This document shows, piece after piece, positions 35,748 through 43,833 of a stretch of DNA of 64,000 bases. Location: assembly GCF_001886715.1 (NCBI RefSeq), contig NZ_CP018082.1, forward strand, positions 2,542,001-2,606,000, in the 5' to 3' direction. The notes under the pieces were generated by a model. It was not told the DNA's origin. It saw only the letters and a program-made list of their open reading frames with translations, and did no database searches. The DNA is from Nocardia mangyaensis. Lineage in GTDB: Bacteria > Actinomycetota > Actinomycetes > Mycobacteriales > Mycobacteriaceae. Made by a program: the position numbers and the translations under genes. Numbering within the stretch: position 1 is the stretch's first letter; each line of letters begins with the position of its first letter.

Positions 35748-36899
35748 GTGGATCTCCAACTCACCTCCGCGCAGAGCGATCTGCGCGACCTCGCCCGCAC
35801 CTGGGTGGACCGGGAAGTCGTTCCGTTCGCGGCGCAGTGGGATCGAGACGAATCGGTCGATCCGGCGATCGTGGGCAAGCTCGGCGCGCTGGGCTTCCTC
35901 GGGCTCGGGATCGACGAGCAGTACGGCGGCTCCGGCGGTGACGCGCTCGACTACTGCCTGCTGCTCGAGGAGCTCGGCCGCGGCGACAGCGCGGTACGCG
36001 GCATCGTGTCGGTCTCCCTCGGATTGGTCGCCAAGTCGATCGCCGCGTACGGCACCGAGGAGCAGAAGCATCGGTTCCTGCCGCCATTGTGCACGGGGGA
36101 GCAGCTCGGGTGCTTCGCCCTCACCGAGCCGGGTACCGGCTCCGATGCCGCGAACCTGATCGCCCGGGCCGCTCGTGACGGGTCGGACTGGATCATCGAC
36201 GGCACCAAGATCTTCATCACCAACGGCACCTGGGCCGATGTCGCGCTGGTCTTCGCGCGGACCGGGGGGTCGGGCCCGAAAGGGGTCACCGCGTTCCTCG
36301 TCCCCACCGACGCACCGGGTTTCGGCCGCACCGAGATCAAGGGCAAGCTCGGTCTGCGCGGCCAGGCCACCGCCGAACTGGTCCTCGACCGGGTCCGGAT
36401 ACCGGACGCGTCGCGCCTGGGGGCCGAAGGCCAGGGTTTCCGCATCGCGATGGCGGCGCTGGACAAGGGGCGCATGGGCGTCGCGGCGGGTTGTGTCGGA
36501 CTGGCGCGCGCCTGCCTCGAGGCGGCGGTGCGGTACGCCGGGGAACGCGAGCAGTTCGGCAAACCCATCGCGGGCTATCAGCTGGTCCAGGAACTGCTCG
36601 CCGACATCGCGGTGGAGACCGACGCCGCCCGTCTACTCGCGTGGCGCACCGCCGATCTCGTCGACCGGGGTGAGCCGTTCGGCACCGCCGCATCGATGGC
36701 CAAACTGTTCGCCTCCGAGGCCGCGGTCAAGGCGGCCAACAACGCCATCCAGGTGTTCGGTGGCTACGGCTACATCGACGAATACCCGGTTGCCAAATAC
36801 CTGCGCGACGCCCGCGTGCTGACTCTCTACGAGGGCACCACCCAGATCCAGAAACTGCTGATCGGCCGCGCCCTCACCGGCGTGAACGCCATCGTCTGA
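35748..36899 (+). CDS. Acyl-CoA dehydrogenase
   Basis: 383 residues, GTG start just after the TetR operators. It is a flavoenzyme making trans-2-enoyl-CoA. The FAD/substrate signature CFALTEPGTGSDAANL and the C-terminal LYEGTTQIQKLLIGR are present; E362 of YEGT is the usual catalytic base of short/medium-chain enzymes. It is first in a four-gene set with an SDR, a second dehydrogenase and a MaoC hydratase. Confidence 0.92.
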   Translation: MDLQLTSAQSDLRDLARTWVDREVVPFAAQWDRDESVDPAIVGKLGALGFLGLGIDEQYGGSGGDALDYCLLLEELGRGDSAVRGIVSVSLGLVAKSIAAYGTEEQKHRFLPPLCTGEQLGCFALTEPGTGSDAANLIARAARDGSDWIIDGTKIFITNGTWADVALVFARTGGSGPKGVTAFLVPTDAPGFGRTEIKGKLGLRGQATAELVLDRVRIPDASRLGAEGQGFRIAMAALDKGRMGVAAGCVGLARACLEAAVRYAGEREQFGKPIAGYQLVQELLADIAVETDAARLLAWRTADLVDRGEPFGTAASMAKLFASEAAVKAANNAIQVFGGYGYIDEYPVAKYLRDARVLTLYEGTTQIQKLLIGRALTGVNAIV

Positions 36900-36915
36900 C
36901 ACAGGAGTTCGATTC

Positions 36916-37668
36916 ATGACCACGAAGACAGCGTTCATCACCGGCGCCGCCCGCGGCATCGGCGCGGCCACCGCGGCGCGGCTCGCCGCCGACGGTCTGG
37001 CCGTCGCGGTCGTCGACCTCGACGCCGATGCCGCGGTCCAGGCCGCGGGCAGGATCAACGCCGAGGGCGGCACCGCGATCGGGATCGGGTGCGATGTGGC
37101 CGACGAGGACTCCGTGGCGGCGGCGGTCGCCAGGACGGTGGCCGACCTCGGTTCGCTCGATGTGCTGGTGAACAACGCGGGCGTGCTGCGCGACAACCTG
37201 CTGTTCAAGATGTCGGTCGACGATTGGGACACCGTCGTGTCGGTGCACCTGCGCGGTGCGTTCCTGTGCTGCCGGGCCGCCCAGAAGCACATGGTCGAAC
37301 GCGGCGGCGGCGCCATCGTCAACACCTCGAGCGTGTCGGCGCTGGGCAACCGTGGCCAGGCCAACTACGCCGCCGCCAAAGCGGGCATCCAGGGCTTGAC
37401 CCGCACCCTCGCGATGGAACTGGGCCCCTTCGGTATTCGCGTCAATGCCGTGGCGCCGGGCTTCATCGCCACCGAGATGACCGCGGCCACCGCGGCCCGG
37501 ATCGGAGTCGGCGCCGAGGAACTCCAGGCCAAGACCGCCGAGATCACCCCGCTGCGCCGCGTCGGCCAACCCGCCGACATCGCCAAGGTGGTGGCCTTCC
37601 TCGCTTCCGCCGACGCCGGATTCGTCACCGGCCAGACCGTGTACGTCGACGGCGGACGCCGTCTCTAG
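36916..37668 (+). CDS. Short-chain dehydrogenase/reductase, FabG-like
   Basis: 250 residues. The cofactor motif TGAARGIG (9-16), NNAG, and catalytic Y151-x3-K155 in NYAAAKAG are intact. FabG-like enzymes oxidise or reduce 3-hydroxyacyl-CoA/ACP. Between two acyl-CoA dehydrogenases and followed by a hydratase, it probably acts as the 3-hydroxyacyl-CoA dehydrogenase step. SD CAGGAG lies upstream; 14 bp separate it from the next gene. Confidence 0.9.
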   Translation: MTTKTAFITGAARGIGAATAARLAADGLAVAVVDLDADAAVQAAGRINAEGGTAIGIGCDVADEDSVAAAVARTVADLGSLDVLVNNAGVLRDNLLFKMSVDDWDTVVSVHLRGAFLCCRAAQKHMVERGGGAIVNTSSVSALGNRGQANYAAAKAGIQGLTRTLAMELGPFGIRVNAVAPGFIATEMTAATAARIGVGAEELQAKTAEITPLRRVGQPADIAKVVAFLASADAGFVTGQTVYVDGGRRL

Positions 37669-37682
37669 CTCGGGAGAATCCC

Positions 37683-38840
37683 ATGCAGCGAACAGTTTTC
37701 ACCGACGAGCACGAGGCGTTCCGCGAGACGGTGCGCGCGTTCGTCGAATCGCAGGTCGTGCCCGTGTACGACCAGTGGTACGAGGCGGGCATCGTGCCGC
37801 GCGAGTTCTACCGCACCCTGGCCGAGCTGGGCGTGTTCGGCATCGAGGTGCCCGAGGAGTACGGCGGCGCCGGGATCGATTCGTTCAAGTTCCAGGCGGT
37901 CCTGATCGAGGAGACCGCCCGCGCGGGGGTGTCGTTCGGTGGTTCGGGCGTGCACGTCGGGCTGTGCCTGCCCTACCTGAAGACCTTGGCCACCGAGGAG
38001 CAGAAGCAGCGCTGGCTGCCTGGGTTCGTCTCCGGTGAGCTGATGTTCGCCATCGCGATGACCGAACCCGGCACCGGCTCCGACCTGGCCGGAATGCGCA
38101 CCACCGCAAAGCTTTCCGACGACGGCACGCACTACGTGCTCAACGGCGCCAAGACTTTCATCACCGGCGGGGTGCACGCAGACCGGGTGATCGTGTGCGC
38201 TCGCACCGCGCCCGCCACCGAATCCGATCGCCGCCACGGCATCTCACTGCTGGTGGTCGACACCGCACTGGCCGGCTACCGCGTAGGCCGCAAGCTGGAC
38301 AAGCTCGGGCTGAAGGTCTCCGACACCGCGGAACTGTCGTTCACCGATGTCCGGGTGCCGGTGACCGACCTGCTCGGCGAGGTGCACCAGGGGTTCACCT
38401 ATCTCGGCCAGAACCTGCCACAGGAACGGCTGTCCATCGCGGTCGGCGCCTACGCCCAGGCCGCATCGGCGATCCGGTTCGCACTCGAATACACCAGGGG
38501 CCGTTCGGTGTTCGGTCAGCCGGTGGCCAACTTCCAGAACACCAAGTTCGAACTGGCGGCCTGTCGCGCCGAGGTCGACGCCGCCGAGGCGGTCGTCGAC
38601 CGGGCGCTGGAAGCACTCGACCGCGGCGAGCTGACCCCTGCCGACGCGGCCTCGGCCAAACTGTTCTGCACCGAGATGGCCTCACGGGTGATCGATCGCT
38701 GCCTGCAACTGCACGGCGGCTACGGCTACATCACCGAATACCCCGTGGCTCGCCTGTACGCCGACAACCGGGTCAACCGGATCTACGGTGGCACCAGTGA
38801 GGTGATGAAGATGATCATCGCCAAGAACATGGGCCTGTGA
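37683..38840 (+). CDS. Acyl-CoA dehydrogenase, isovaleryl/long-chain-type active site
   Basis: 385 residues, ATG 37683. The signature AIAMTEPGTGSDLAGM is present. At the C-terminus the usual YEGT motif is YGGTSEVMK, so the common catalytic Glu is replaced by Gly. Instead, E248 in NLPQERLSIAVG matches the position used by isovaleryl- and long-chain acyl-CoA dehydrogenases. The two dehydrogenases of this operon therefore probably differ in substrate. Confidence 0.9.
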   Translation: MQRTVFTDEHEAFRETVRAFVESQVVPVYDQWYEAGIVPREFYRTLAELGVFGIEVPEEYGGAGIDSFKFQAVLIEETARAGVSFGGSGVHVGLCLPYLKTLATEEQKQRWLPGFVSGELMFAIAMTEPGTGSDLAGMRTTAKLSDDGTHYVLNGAKTFITGGVHADRVIVCARTAPATESDRRHGISLLVVDTALAGYRVGRKLDKLGLKVSDTAELSFTDVRVPVTDLLGEVHQGFTYLGQNLPQERLSIAVGAYAQAASAIRFALEYTRGRSVFGQPVANFQNTKFELAACRAEVDAAEAVVDRALEALDRGELTPADAASAKLFCTEMASRVIDRCLQLHGGYGYITEYPVARLYADNRVNRIYGGTSEVMKMIIAKNMGL

Positions 38841-38895
38841 GAATGACCGGTGTAACTCGTGCGCACACCGCGCGCCGAGCTTTCGAAGGAGCCGC

Positions 38896-39351
38896 ATGAC
38901 AACCGATTTCGCCGACTTCGATGCCCTGCGGGCCGCGGTCGGGACCGAACTGGGACCCAGTGGCTGGATCACCATCGACCAGCAGCGCATCGACCGGTTC
39001 GCCGAGGCGACCGGCGATCACCAGTGGATTCACGTCGATCCGGAGCGCGCGGCGGCCGGGCCGTACGGCACGACCATCGCGCACGGCTTCCTCACGCTGT
39101 CGCTGATGGTGCCGATCACCCAGCAGTTGATGACCGTGAGTGCCGCGAGCGCGGCGATCAACTACGGCCTGGACAAGGTCCGGTTCCTGACGCCGGTTCC
39201 GGTCGGCAGCCGGATCCGAGGCCGGATCACCCTGACCGAGGTCACCGAGGTACGCGGCGGGGTGCAGGCGCATCGCCTCGTCACCATCGAGCTCGAGGGC
39301 GCCGAGCGGCCTGCCTGCGTCGCCGACGCCATCGCGCGCTACCTGCGCTGA
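38896..39351 (+). CDS. MaoC-family (R)-specific enoyl-CoA hydratase
   Basis: 151 residues. The hydratase-2 motif FAEATGDHQWIHVDPERA (D41, H46) and YGTTIAHGFLTLSLMVP are intact. It hydrates 2-enoyl-CoA to the (R)-3-hydroxyacyl-CoA, which the neighbouring SDR could oxidise. SD AAGGAG lies upstream of the ATG. Last gene of the TetR-controlled set; pafB follows 62 bp later from its own promoter. Confidence 0.9.
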   Translation: MTTDFADFDALRAAVGTELGPSGWITIDQQRIDRFAEATGDHQWIHVDPERAAAGPYGTTIAHGFLTLSLMVPITQQLMTVSAASAAINYGLDKVRFLTPVPVGSRIRGRITLTEVTEVRGGVQAHRLVTIELEGAERPACVADAIARYLR

Positions 39352-39400
39352 ACCGGCCGGCGGCGCGGACTCCGCCGCGCGGCCGGGCAGGCGCGACCAT

Positions 39401-39406
39401 TACCCT
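39401..39406 (+). promoter_or_regulatory. -10 box of pafB (leaderless)
   Basis: TACCCT ends 7 nt before GTG 39414. Confidence 0.55.
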
Positions 39407-39413
39407 CTATCGA

Positions 39414-40409
39414 GTGGCGATATCGAAGGTCGAGCGGCTGATGAATCTGGTCATCGCGCTGCTGTCGACCAGGCAGTTCCTGAGTGCGGAACGTATTCGC
39501 GCCAGCGTGGCCGGTTACGAGGACTCCGCGACCGACGAGGCGTTCAGCCGGATGTTCGAGCGCGACAAGAACGAACTACGTGACCTGGGCATACCCCTCG
39601 AAGTAGGGCCGGTCGGCCGGTTCTCGACCCTCGAGGGCTACCGGATCAATCGCGATGCCTACGAACTGCCCGATATCGATCTGTCCAGTGAGGAGGCGGC
39701 CGCGGTCGCCGTCGCGGTGCAGATGTGGGCCTCACCCGAGCTGGCCGGTGCCGCCGAGGGCGCGCTGTTGAAACTGCGCGCCGCCGGGGTCACCGTCGAA
39801 ACCGACAATGTCGGGGTCTCGGTGCCCGCCGTCCCCGCCCGAACCCGCGGCTCGGAACCGGTGCTGCGCGAGCTGCTCGCCGCGATCGACGCCGGGCAGG
39901 CGGTGCGGTTCGGCCACCACAGCGCTGTCACCGACCCGTTCGTCACCCGCGATGTCGAACCGTGGGGCGTGGTGACCCGGCACGGACGCTGGTACCTGGT
40001 CGGCCACGACCGCGAACGCGACGCCGTGCGTACCTTCCGGCTCTCCCGCATCGGCGGACAGGTCACTCCGTACGGGCCGGTCAACGCCGTGCGCAAACCC
40101 GAGGACGCCGACCTGCGGGTCATCGTCGACCGGGTCACCGGCGACGCGCCCGTCACCGGTTCGGCCACCGTGTGGGTCGCCAAGGGCCGCGGCCGCGAAC
40201 TGCGCCGCATCGGCACCGAGGTGAGCACCCGCGACCTGGGCGGCAGACCGGGGTCTGTGCTCGAGGTCCCGGTGCGCTCCCGCGACTGGGTGGCCCGGCT
40301 GATCACCGGCCTCGGACCCGACGTTCTCGTGCTCGATCCACCACAACTGCGCGCCGATGTGATGAACCGGCTACGGTCGGTACTCGACCACACGGAGGTG
40401 GCGTCGTGA
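39414..40409 (+). CDS. pafB: WYL-domain transcriptional activator PafB
   Basis: 331 residues. The start GTG 39414 gives (V/M)AISKVERLMNLVIALLSTR, matching the mycobacterial N-terminus and the -10 box. A winged helix is followed by a WYL domain with EPWGVVTRHGRWYLVGHDRE. With PafC it forms the activator of the RecA/LexA-independent DNA-damage regulon in mycobacteria. Its stop overlaps the GTG of pafC, so the subunits are coupled. Confidence 0.95.
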   Translation: MAISKVERLMNLVIALLSTRQFLSAERIRASVAGYEDSATDEAFSRMFERDKNELRDLGIPLEVGPVGRFSTLEGYRINRDAYELPDIDLSSEEAAAVAVAVQMWASPELAGAAEGALLKLRAAGVTVETDNVGVSVPAVPARTRGSEPVLRELLAAIDAGQAVRFGHHSAVTDPFVTRDVEPWGVVTRHGRWYLVGHDRERDAVRTFRLSRIGGQVTPYGPVNAVRKPEDADLRVIVDRVTGDAPVTGSATVWVAKGRGRELRRIGTEVSTRDLGGRPGSVLEVPVRSRDWVARLITGLGPDVLVLDPPQLRADVMNRLRSVLDHTEVAS

Positions 40410-41389
40410 GTTCGCGCTTGTCCCTACGTCTTTCGCGCCTGTTGAACATGGTGCCGTACTTACTCGCGCACCCGGGGATCAGCGCGGCCGAGGCCGCTGC
40501 GGAACTGGGTGTCACCACCAAACAGCTGATGAGCGACCTCAACCAGCTGTGGATGTGCGGATTGCCGGGTTACGGGCCCGGCGACCTGATCGACCTGTCG
40601 TTCTCCGAGGAGAGCATCGAGGTCACCTTCTCCGCGGGGATCGAACGGCCGCTGCGACTGACCTCCACCGAGGCCACCGCCCTGCTGGTGGCCCTGCGCT
40701 CGATCGTGGAGATGCCCGGCATGGTCGACCCGACCGCCGCGCACGCCGCGATCGCCAAGATCGAATCCGCGATCGCCAGCAGCGACGCCGTCGTCACCGG
40801 AAAACCACTCGCCGTGCCCGCCGAGGCGCCGGTCGTGGCCACCGTGCGCGCAGCGCTCGCCGACGGCAATGCCCTGCGCTTGGTCTATTACTCGGCCAGC
40901 CGGGACGAGGTGTCCGAACGCACCGTCGATCCGATCCGGGTCGTCCTGGTCGACAACAACAGCTACCTGCAGGCCTGGTGCAGGCAGGCCGAGGGTGTTC
41001 GCCTGTTCCGCTTCGACCGGATCGAGGACGCCACCGAACTCGACGAACCGGCCCGCCCACCCAGTCACGCCGCCGCCGACGCGGCCGCGCTCGACCTCTT
41101 CCAGGACGACCCCGACGTCCCGCTGGCCCGCCTGCGCATCCGCGCCGACTACGCCTGGGTGCTCGACCAGTACCCGATGCACCGCATCGAATCGCGACCC
41201 GACGGCAGCATCGAGGCGGGCATGCGCTTCGCCTCGCCGGACTGGATGGCGCGCCTGCTGCTCGGTTTCGGGACGGGCGTGCGCGTGCTCGGCCCACCGG
41301 ACCTGGTGTCGGCGGTGCGCGACCGCGCCGACGCCGCCTTGGCCGCCTATGCGGCCGCCGGACTACTGGGGGAGACCGAGTCGGCGTGA
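40406..41389 (+). CDS. pafC: WYL-domain transcriptional activator PafC
   Basis: 327 residues, GTG overlapping pafB. The N-terminal winged helix reads RLSRLLNMVPYLLAHPGISA. The WYL region has LRLVYYSASRDEVSERTVDP and the C-terminal WCX-type extension GFGTGVRVLGPPDLV. Heterodimer partner of PafB. The stop overlaps the start of the ketopantoate-reductase-like gene. Confidence 0.95.
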   Translation: MSSRLSLRLSRLLNMVPYLLAHPGISAAEAAAELGVTTKQLMSDLNQLWMCGLPGYGPGDLIDLSFSEESIEVTFSAGIERPLRLTSTEATALLVALRSIVEMPGMVDPTAAHAAIAKIESAIASSDAVVTGKPLAVPAEAPVVATVRAALADGNALRLVYYSASRDEVSERTVDPIRVVLVDNNSYLQAWCRQAEGVRLFRFDRIEDATELDEPARPPSHAAADAAALDLFQDDPDVPLARLRIRADYAWVLDQYPMHRIESRPDGSIEAGMRFASPDWMARLLLGFGTGVRVLGPPDLVSAVRDRADAALAAYAAAGLLGETESA

Positions 41390-42414
41390 GCCAGCGAGTA
41401 CTGGTCCTCGGTGCGGGCAGCATCGGGGTGTTCATCGGCGGTCACCTGGCCGCCGCGGGCATGGAAGTCATCTTCGTCGGGCGTCAGCGGGTGCTCGACG
41501 ACATCGCCGAGCACGGCCTGTGCCTGACCGACCTGGACGGCGGCGCCACCGAGGTGTCGGCGGACCGGTTCGGGCTGGCCCTGGAACCCGACGAACCGGA
41601 ACTGGCCGATCTGGTCCTGATCACCGTGAAATCGGCCGATACCGCCGAGGCCGCCCGCGCGGTCGCGGGCAGGCTGCGTCCGGGTACCCCGGTGGTGAGC
41701 CTGCAGAACGGGATCGGCAACGCCAGCCTGATCCGGGAGATCCTGCCGACCACCATCGTCCTGGCCGGGATGGTGATGTTCAATGTCGTGCACCGTGGTC
41801 GCGGCCGGTTCCACCGGGCCAGCGAGGGCGGGGTCGCGATCCAGGACGATCCGGTGGTCGACCGGTTCGCCGACCGGTTCCGGGCCGCCGGGCTGCCGCT
41901 GCGCCGCCACCGTGACCTGCGCCCGGTGCAGTGGGCCAAGCTCCTGCTCAACCTGAACAACCCGATCAACGCCCTCTCGGGCAGGCCGCTGCGCGAGGAA
42001 CTGGCCGAACGCGACTACCGGCGCTGCCTCGCGCTGGCCCAGGCCGAAGCCCTCGCGGTGATGAACACCGCACGAATTCGGCCCGCGCAGTTGACCCCGG
42101 TGCCACCCGAACTGATGGTGCATCTGCTGCGGGTGCCCGACGGCGTGTTCCGCCGCGTGTTCGGCCGCGTCCTGGCCATCGATCCGCTCGCCCGCTCGTC
42201 GATGGCCGATGACCTCGCCCTGGGACGCCGTACCGAAATCGCGTGGCTGTGCGGGGAAATCGTGCGCCTCGGCGAGATGGTCGGGCAGCCGACCCCGGTC
42301 AACCGCCGCCTCACCGAACTGATCAGGATCGCCGAGTCCGGCGACGGTCGACGGTTCACCGGAAGCCGTCTGCTGGCCGAGCTGACCGGTGCCGCCAGCG
42401 CTGTCCAGGGTTGA
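41386..42414 (+). CDS. 2-dehydropantoate 2-reductase family protein (ApbA/PanE-like)
   Basis: 342 residues from GTG 41386, overlapping pafC (GTGA). The NADP-binding motif [19 protein letters not shown] is N-terminal. The segment [17 protein letters not shown] carries the catalytic lysine region of ketopantoate reductases, and the C-terminus has the helical PanE domain. It would reduce ketopantoate to pantoate in CoA synthesis, but family members also act on other 2-keto acids. Not found here in M. tuberculosis as I recall, so it is an insertion into pafC-tatA. Confidence 0.85.
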   Translation: MSQRVLVLGAGSIGVFIGGHLAAAGMEVIFVGRQRVLDDIAEHGLCLTDLDGGATEVSADRFGLALEPDEPELADLVLITVKSADTAEAARAVAGRLRPGTPVVSLQNGIGNASLIREILPTTIVLAGMVMFNVVHRGRGRFHRASEGGVAIQDDPVVDRFADRFRAAGLPLRRHRDLRPVQWAKLLLNLNNPINALSGRPLREELAERDYRRCLALAQAEALAVMNTARIRPAQLTPVPPELMVHLLRVPDGVFRRVFGRVLAIDPLARSSMADDLALGRRTEIAWLCGEIVRLGEMVGQPTPVNRRLTELIRIAESGDGRRFTGSRLLAELTGAASAVQG

Positions 42415-42506
42415 ACGCGTGGCGAACAATGCTGCGGGTGAGCACTCGCGACAGCTCGCGGACGGGTAGCATCGGTAACCACCACAGTCTTGGGAGGTAT
42501 CTGAAA

Positions 42507-42779
42507 ATGGGCACGTTCAGCTGGACGCACCTGCTGATCATCGCGTTGCTGTTCGTCCTGCTCTTCGGCGCGAAGCGGCTTCCGGACGCGGCGCGCGGTC
42601 TCGGCCGGTCGCTGCGCATCTTCAAGAGCGAGGTCGGGCAGATGCAGTCGGAGTCGGCGACCCCGACCACCACCCCCGCGCAGGACGCCACCCCGGCCCC
42701 GCCGCAGCAGCTGTCGGCCTCGGCCGCGCAGCCGCAGCCGCCGGTCGCCGAACCACAGCAGGGCCAGAAGACGCTCTGA
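42507..42779 (+). CDS. tatA: Twin-arginine translocase subunit TatA
   Basis: 90 residues, ATG with SD GGGAGG. One membrane helix ([20 protein letters not shown]), the hinge [14 protein letters not shown], an amphipathic helix and a Pro/Gln-rich tail are the TatA design. TatA polymers form the pore for folded proteins with twin-arginine signals. tatC follows after 97 bp. Confidence 0.96.
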   Translation: MGTFSWTHLLIIALLFVLLFGAKRLPDAARGLGRSLRIFKSEVGQMQSESATPTTTPAQDATPAPPQQLSASAAQPQPPVAEPQQGQKTL

Positions 42780-42876
42780 CCTCGAAGTTCACCCCGGAGT
42801 GGCTGTGACCGCTCCGGGGCGCAGTGCTGTTTTGCCGAGCATCCGCCGAACCGAGGGTTAGAGGCCACCACTCACC

Positions 42877-43830
42877 ATGCGCATTCCGTTCGATCCCCGG
42901 CGCAGCAAGCGCAGGACGAATCCCGACGGCACCATGTCGTTGGTTCAGCACCTGCAGGAACTGCGCACCCGGCTGTTGCTCGCGCTGGCCGCGATCGCGG
43001 TCACCACGATCTTCGGTTTCGTCTGGTACGCGCAATCGCTGTTCGGCCTCGAGAGCCTGGGCGAGATCCTGCGCGGGCCCTACTGTGCGCTGCCCGAATC
43101 GGCCCGCGCGAGTCTGAGTCCCGACGGGGCCTGCCGATTGCTGGCGACCGGCCCGTTCGAACAGTTCATGCTGCGGTTGAAGGTCGGCTTCACCGCCGGT
43201 GTGGTGATGGCCGCGCCGTTCTGGCTGTATCAGTTGTGGGCCTTCATCACCCCGGGGCTCTACGCCAAGGAGCGCAAGTACGCGGTCGGATTCGTGACCT
43301 CGGGCAGTGTGTTGTTCGTGGCCGGCGCCGTACTCGCGTACGCGGTGGTCTCGCACGCGTTGGAGTTCCTGCTCACCATCGGTGACAACGTGCAGATCAC
43401 CGCGCTGAGCGGTTCCGAGTACTTCAGCATGATCGTCCAGTTGCTGATCATCTTCGGCGTCAGTTTCGAGACGCCGCTGGTGGTCATCGGGCTGAACCTG
43501 GTGGGTGTCCTTCCCTACGTCAAGCTCAAGGCGTGGCGGCGCGGCATCGTCTTCGGCCTGTTCGTCTTCGCCGCGATCGTGACACCGCAGGATCCGTTCT
43601 CGATGTTGGCGTTGGCGTTCGCGTTGACCCTGCTGTTCGAGATGGCCGTGCAGTTCGCCAGGTTCAACGATGCCCGCCGGGCCCGCCGCGAGGCCGACTC
43701 CGGCTGGGGCACCCTCGACGACGAGGAAGCCTCGCCGCTGGACACCCCGGACCCGGTCGCCCCGGCCGATTCGGTCGCCGACCCGCAGAAAACCACGCGC
43801 CCCGTGTCGGACTACTCCGATACGCTCTGA
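42877..43830 (+). CDS. tatC: Twin-arginine translocase subunit TatC
   Basis: 317 residues. [18 protein letters not shown] (from about 22) is the TatC entry motif, and six membrane helices follow, with the conserved [25 protein letters not shown] loop (positions about 108-130). TatC recognises the twin-arginine signal. The acidic C-terminal tail (about 270-317) is longer than in enterobacteria. helY follows after 3 bp, with an internal promoter. Confidence 0.96.
   Translation: MRIPFDPRRSKRRTNPDGTMSLVQHLQELRTRLLLALAAIAVTTIFGFVWYAQSLFGLESLGEILRGPYCALPESARASLSPDGACRLLATGPFEQFMLRLKVGFTAGVVMAAPFWLYQLWAFITPGLYAKERKYAVGFVTSGSVLFVAGAVLAYAVVSHALEFLLTIGDNVQITALSGSEYFSMIVQLLIIFGVSFETPLVVIGLNLVGVLPYVKLKAWRRGIVFGLFVFAAIVTPQDPFSMLALAFALTLLFEMAVQFARFNDARRARREADSGWGTLDDEEASPLDTPDPVAPADSVADPQKTTRPVSDYSDTL
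43821..43826 (+). promoter_or_regulatory. -10 box of helY inside the tatC end (leaderless)
   Basis: TACGCT ends 7 nt before GTG 43834, so helY can be transcribed separately from tatC. Confidence 0.45.
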
Positions 43831-43833
43831 CGG

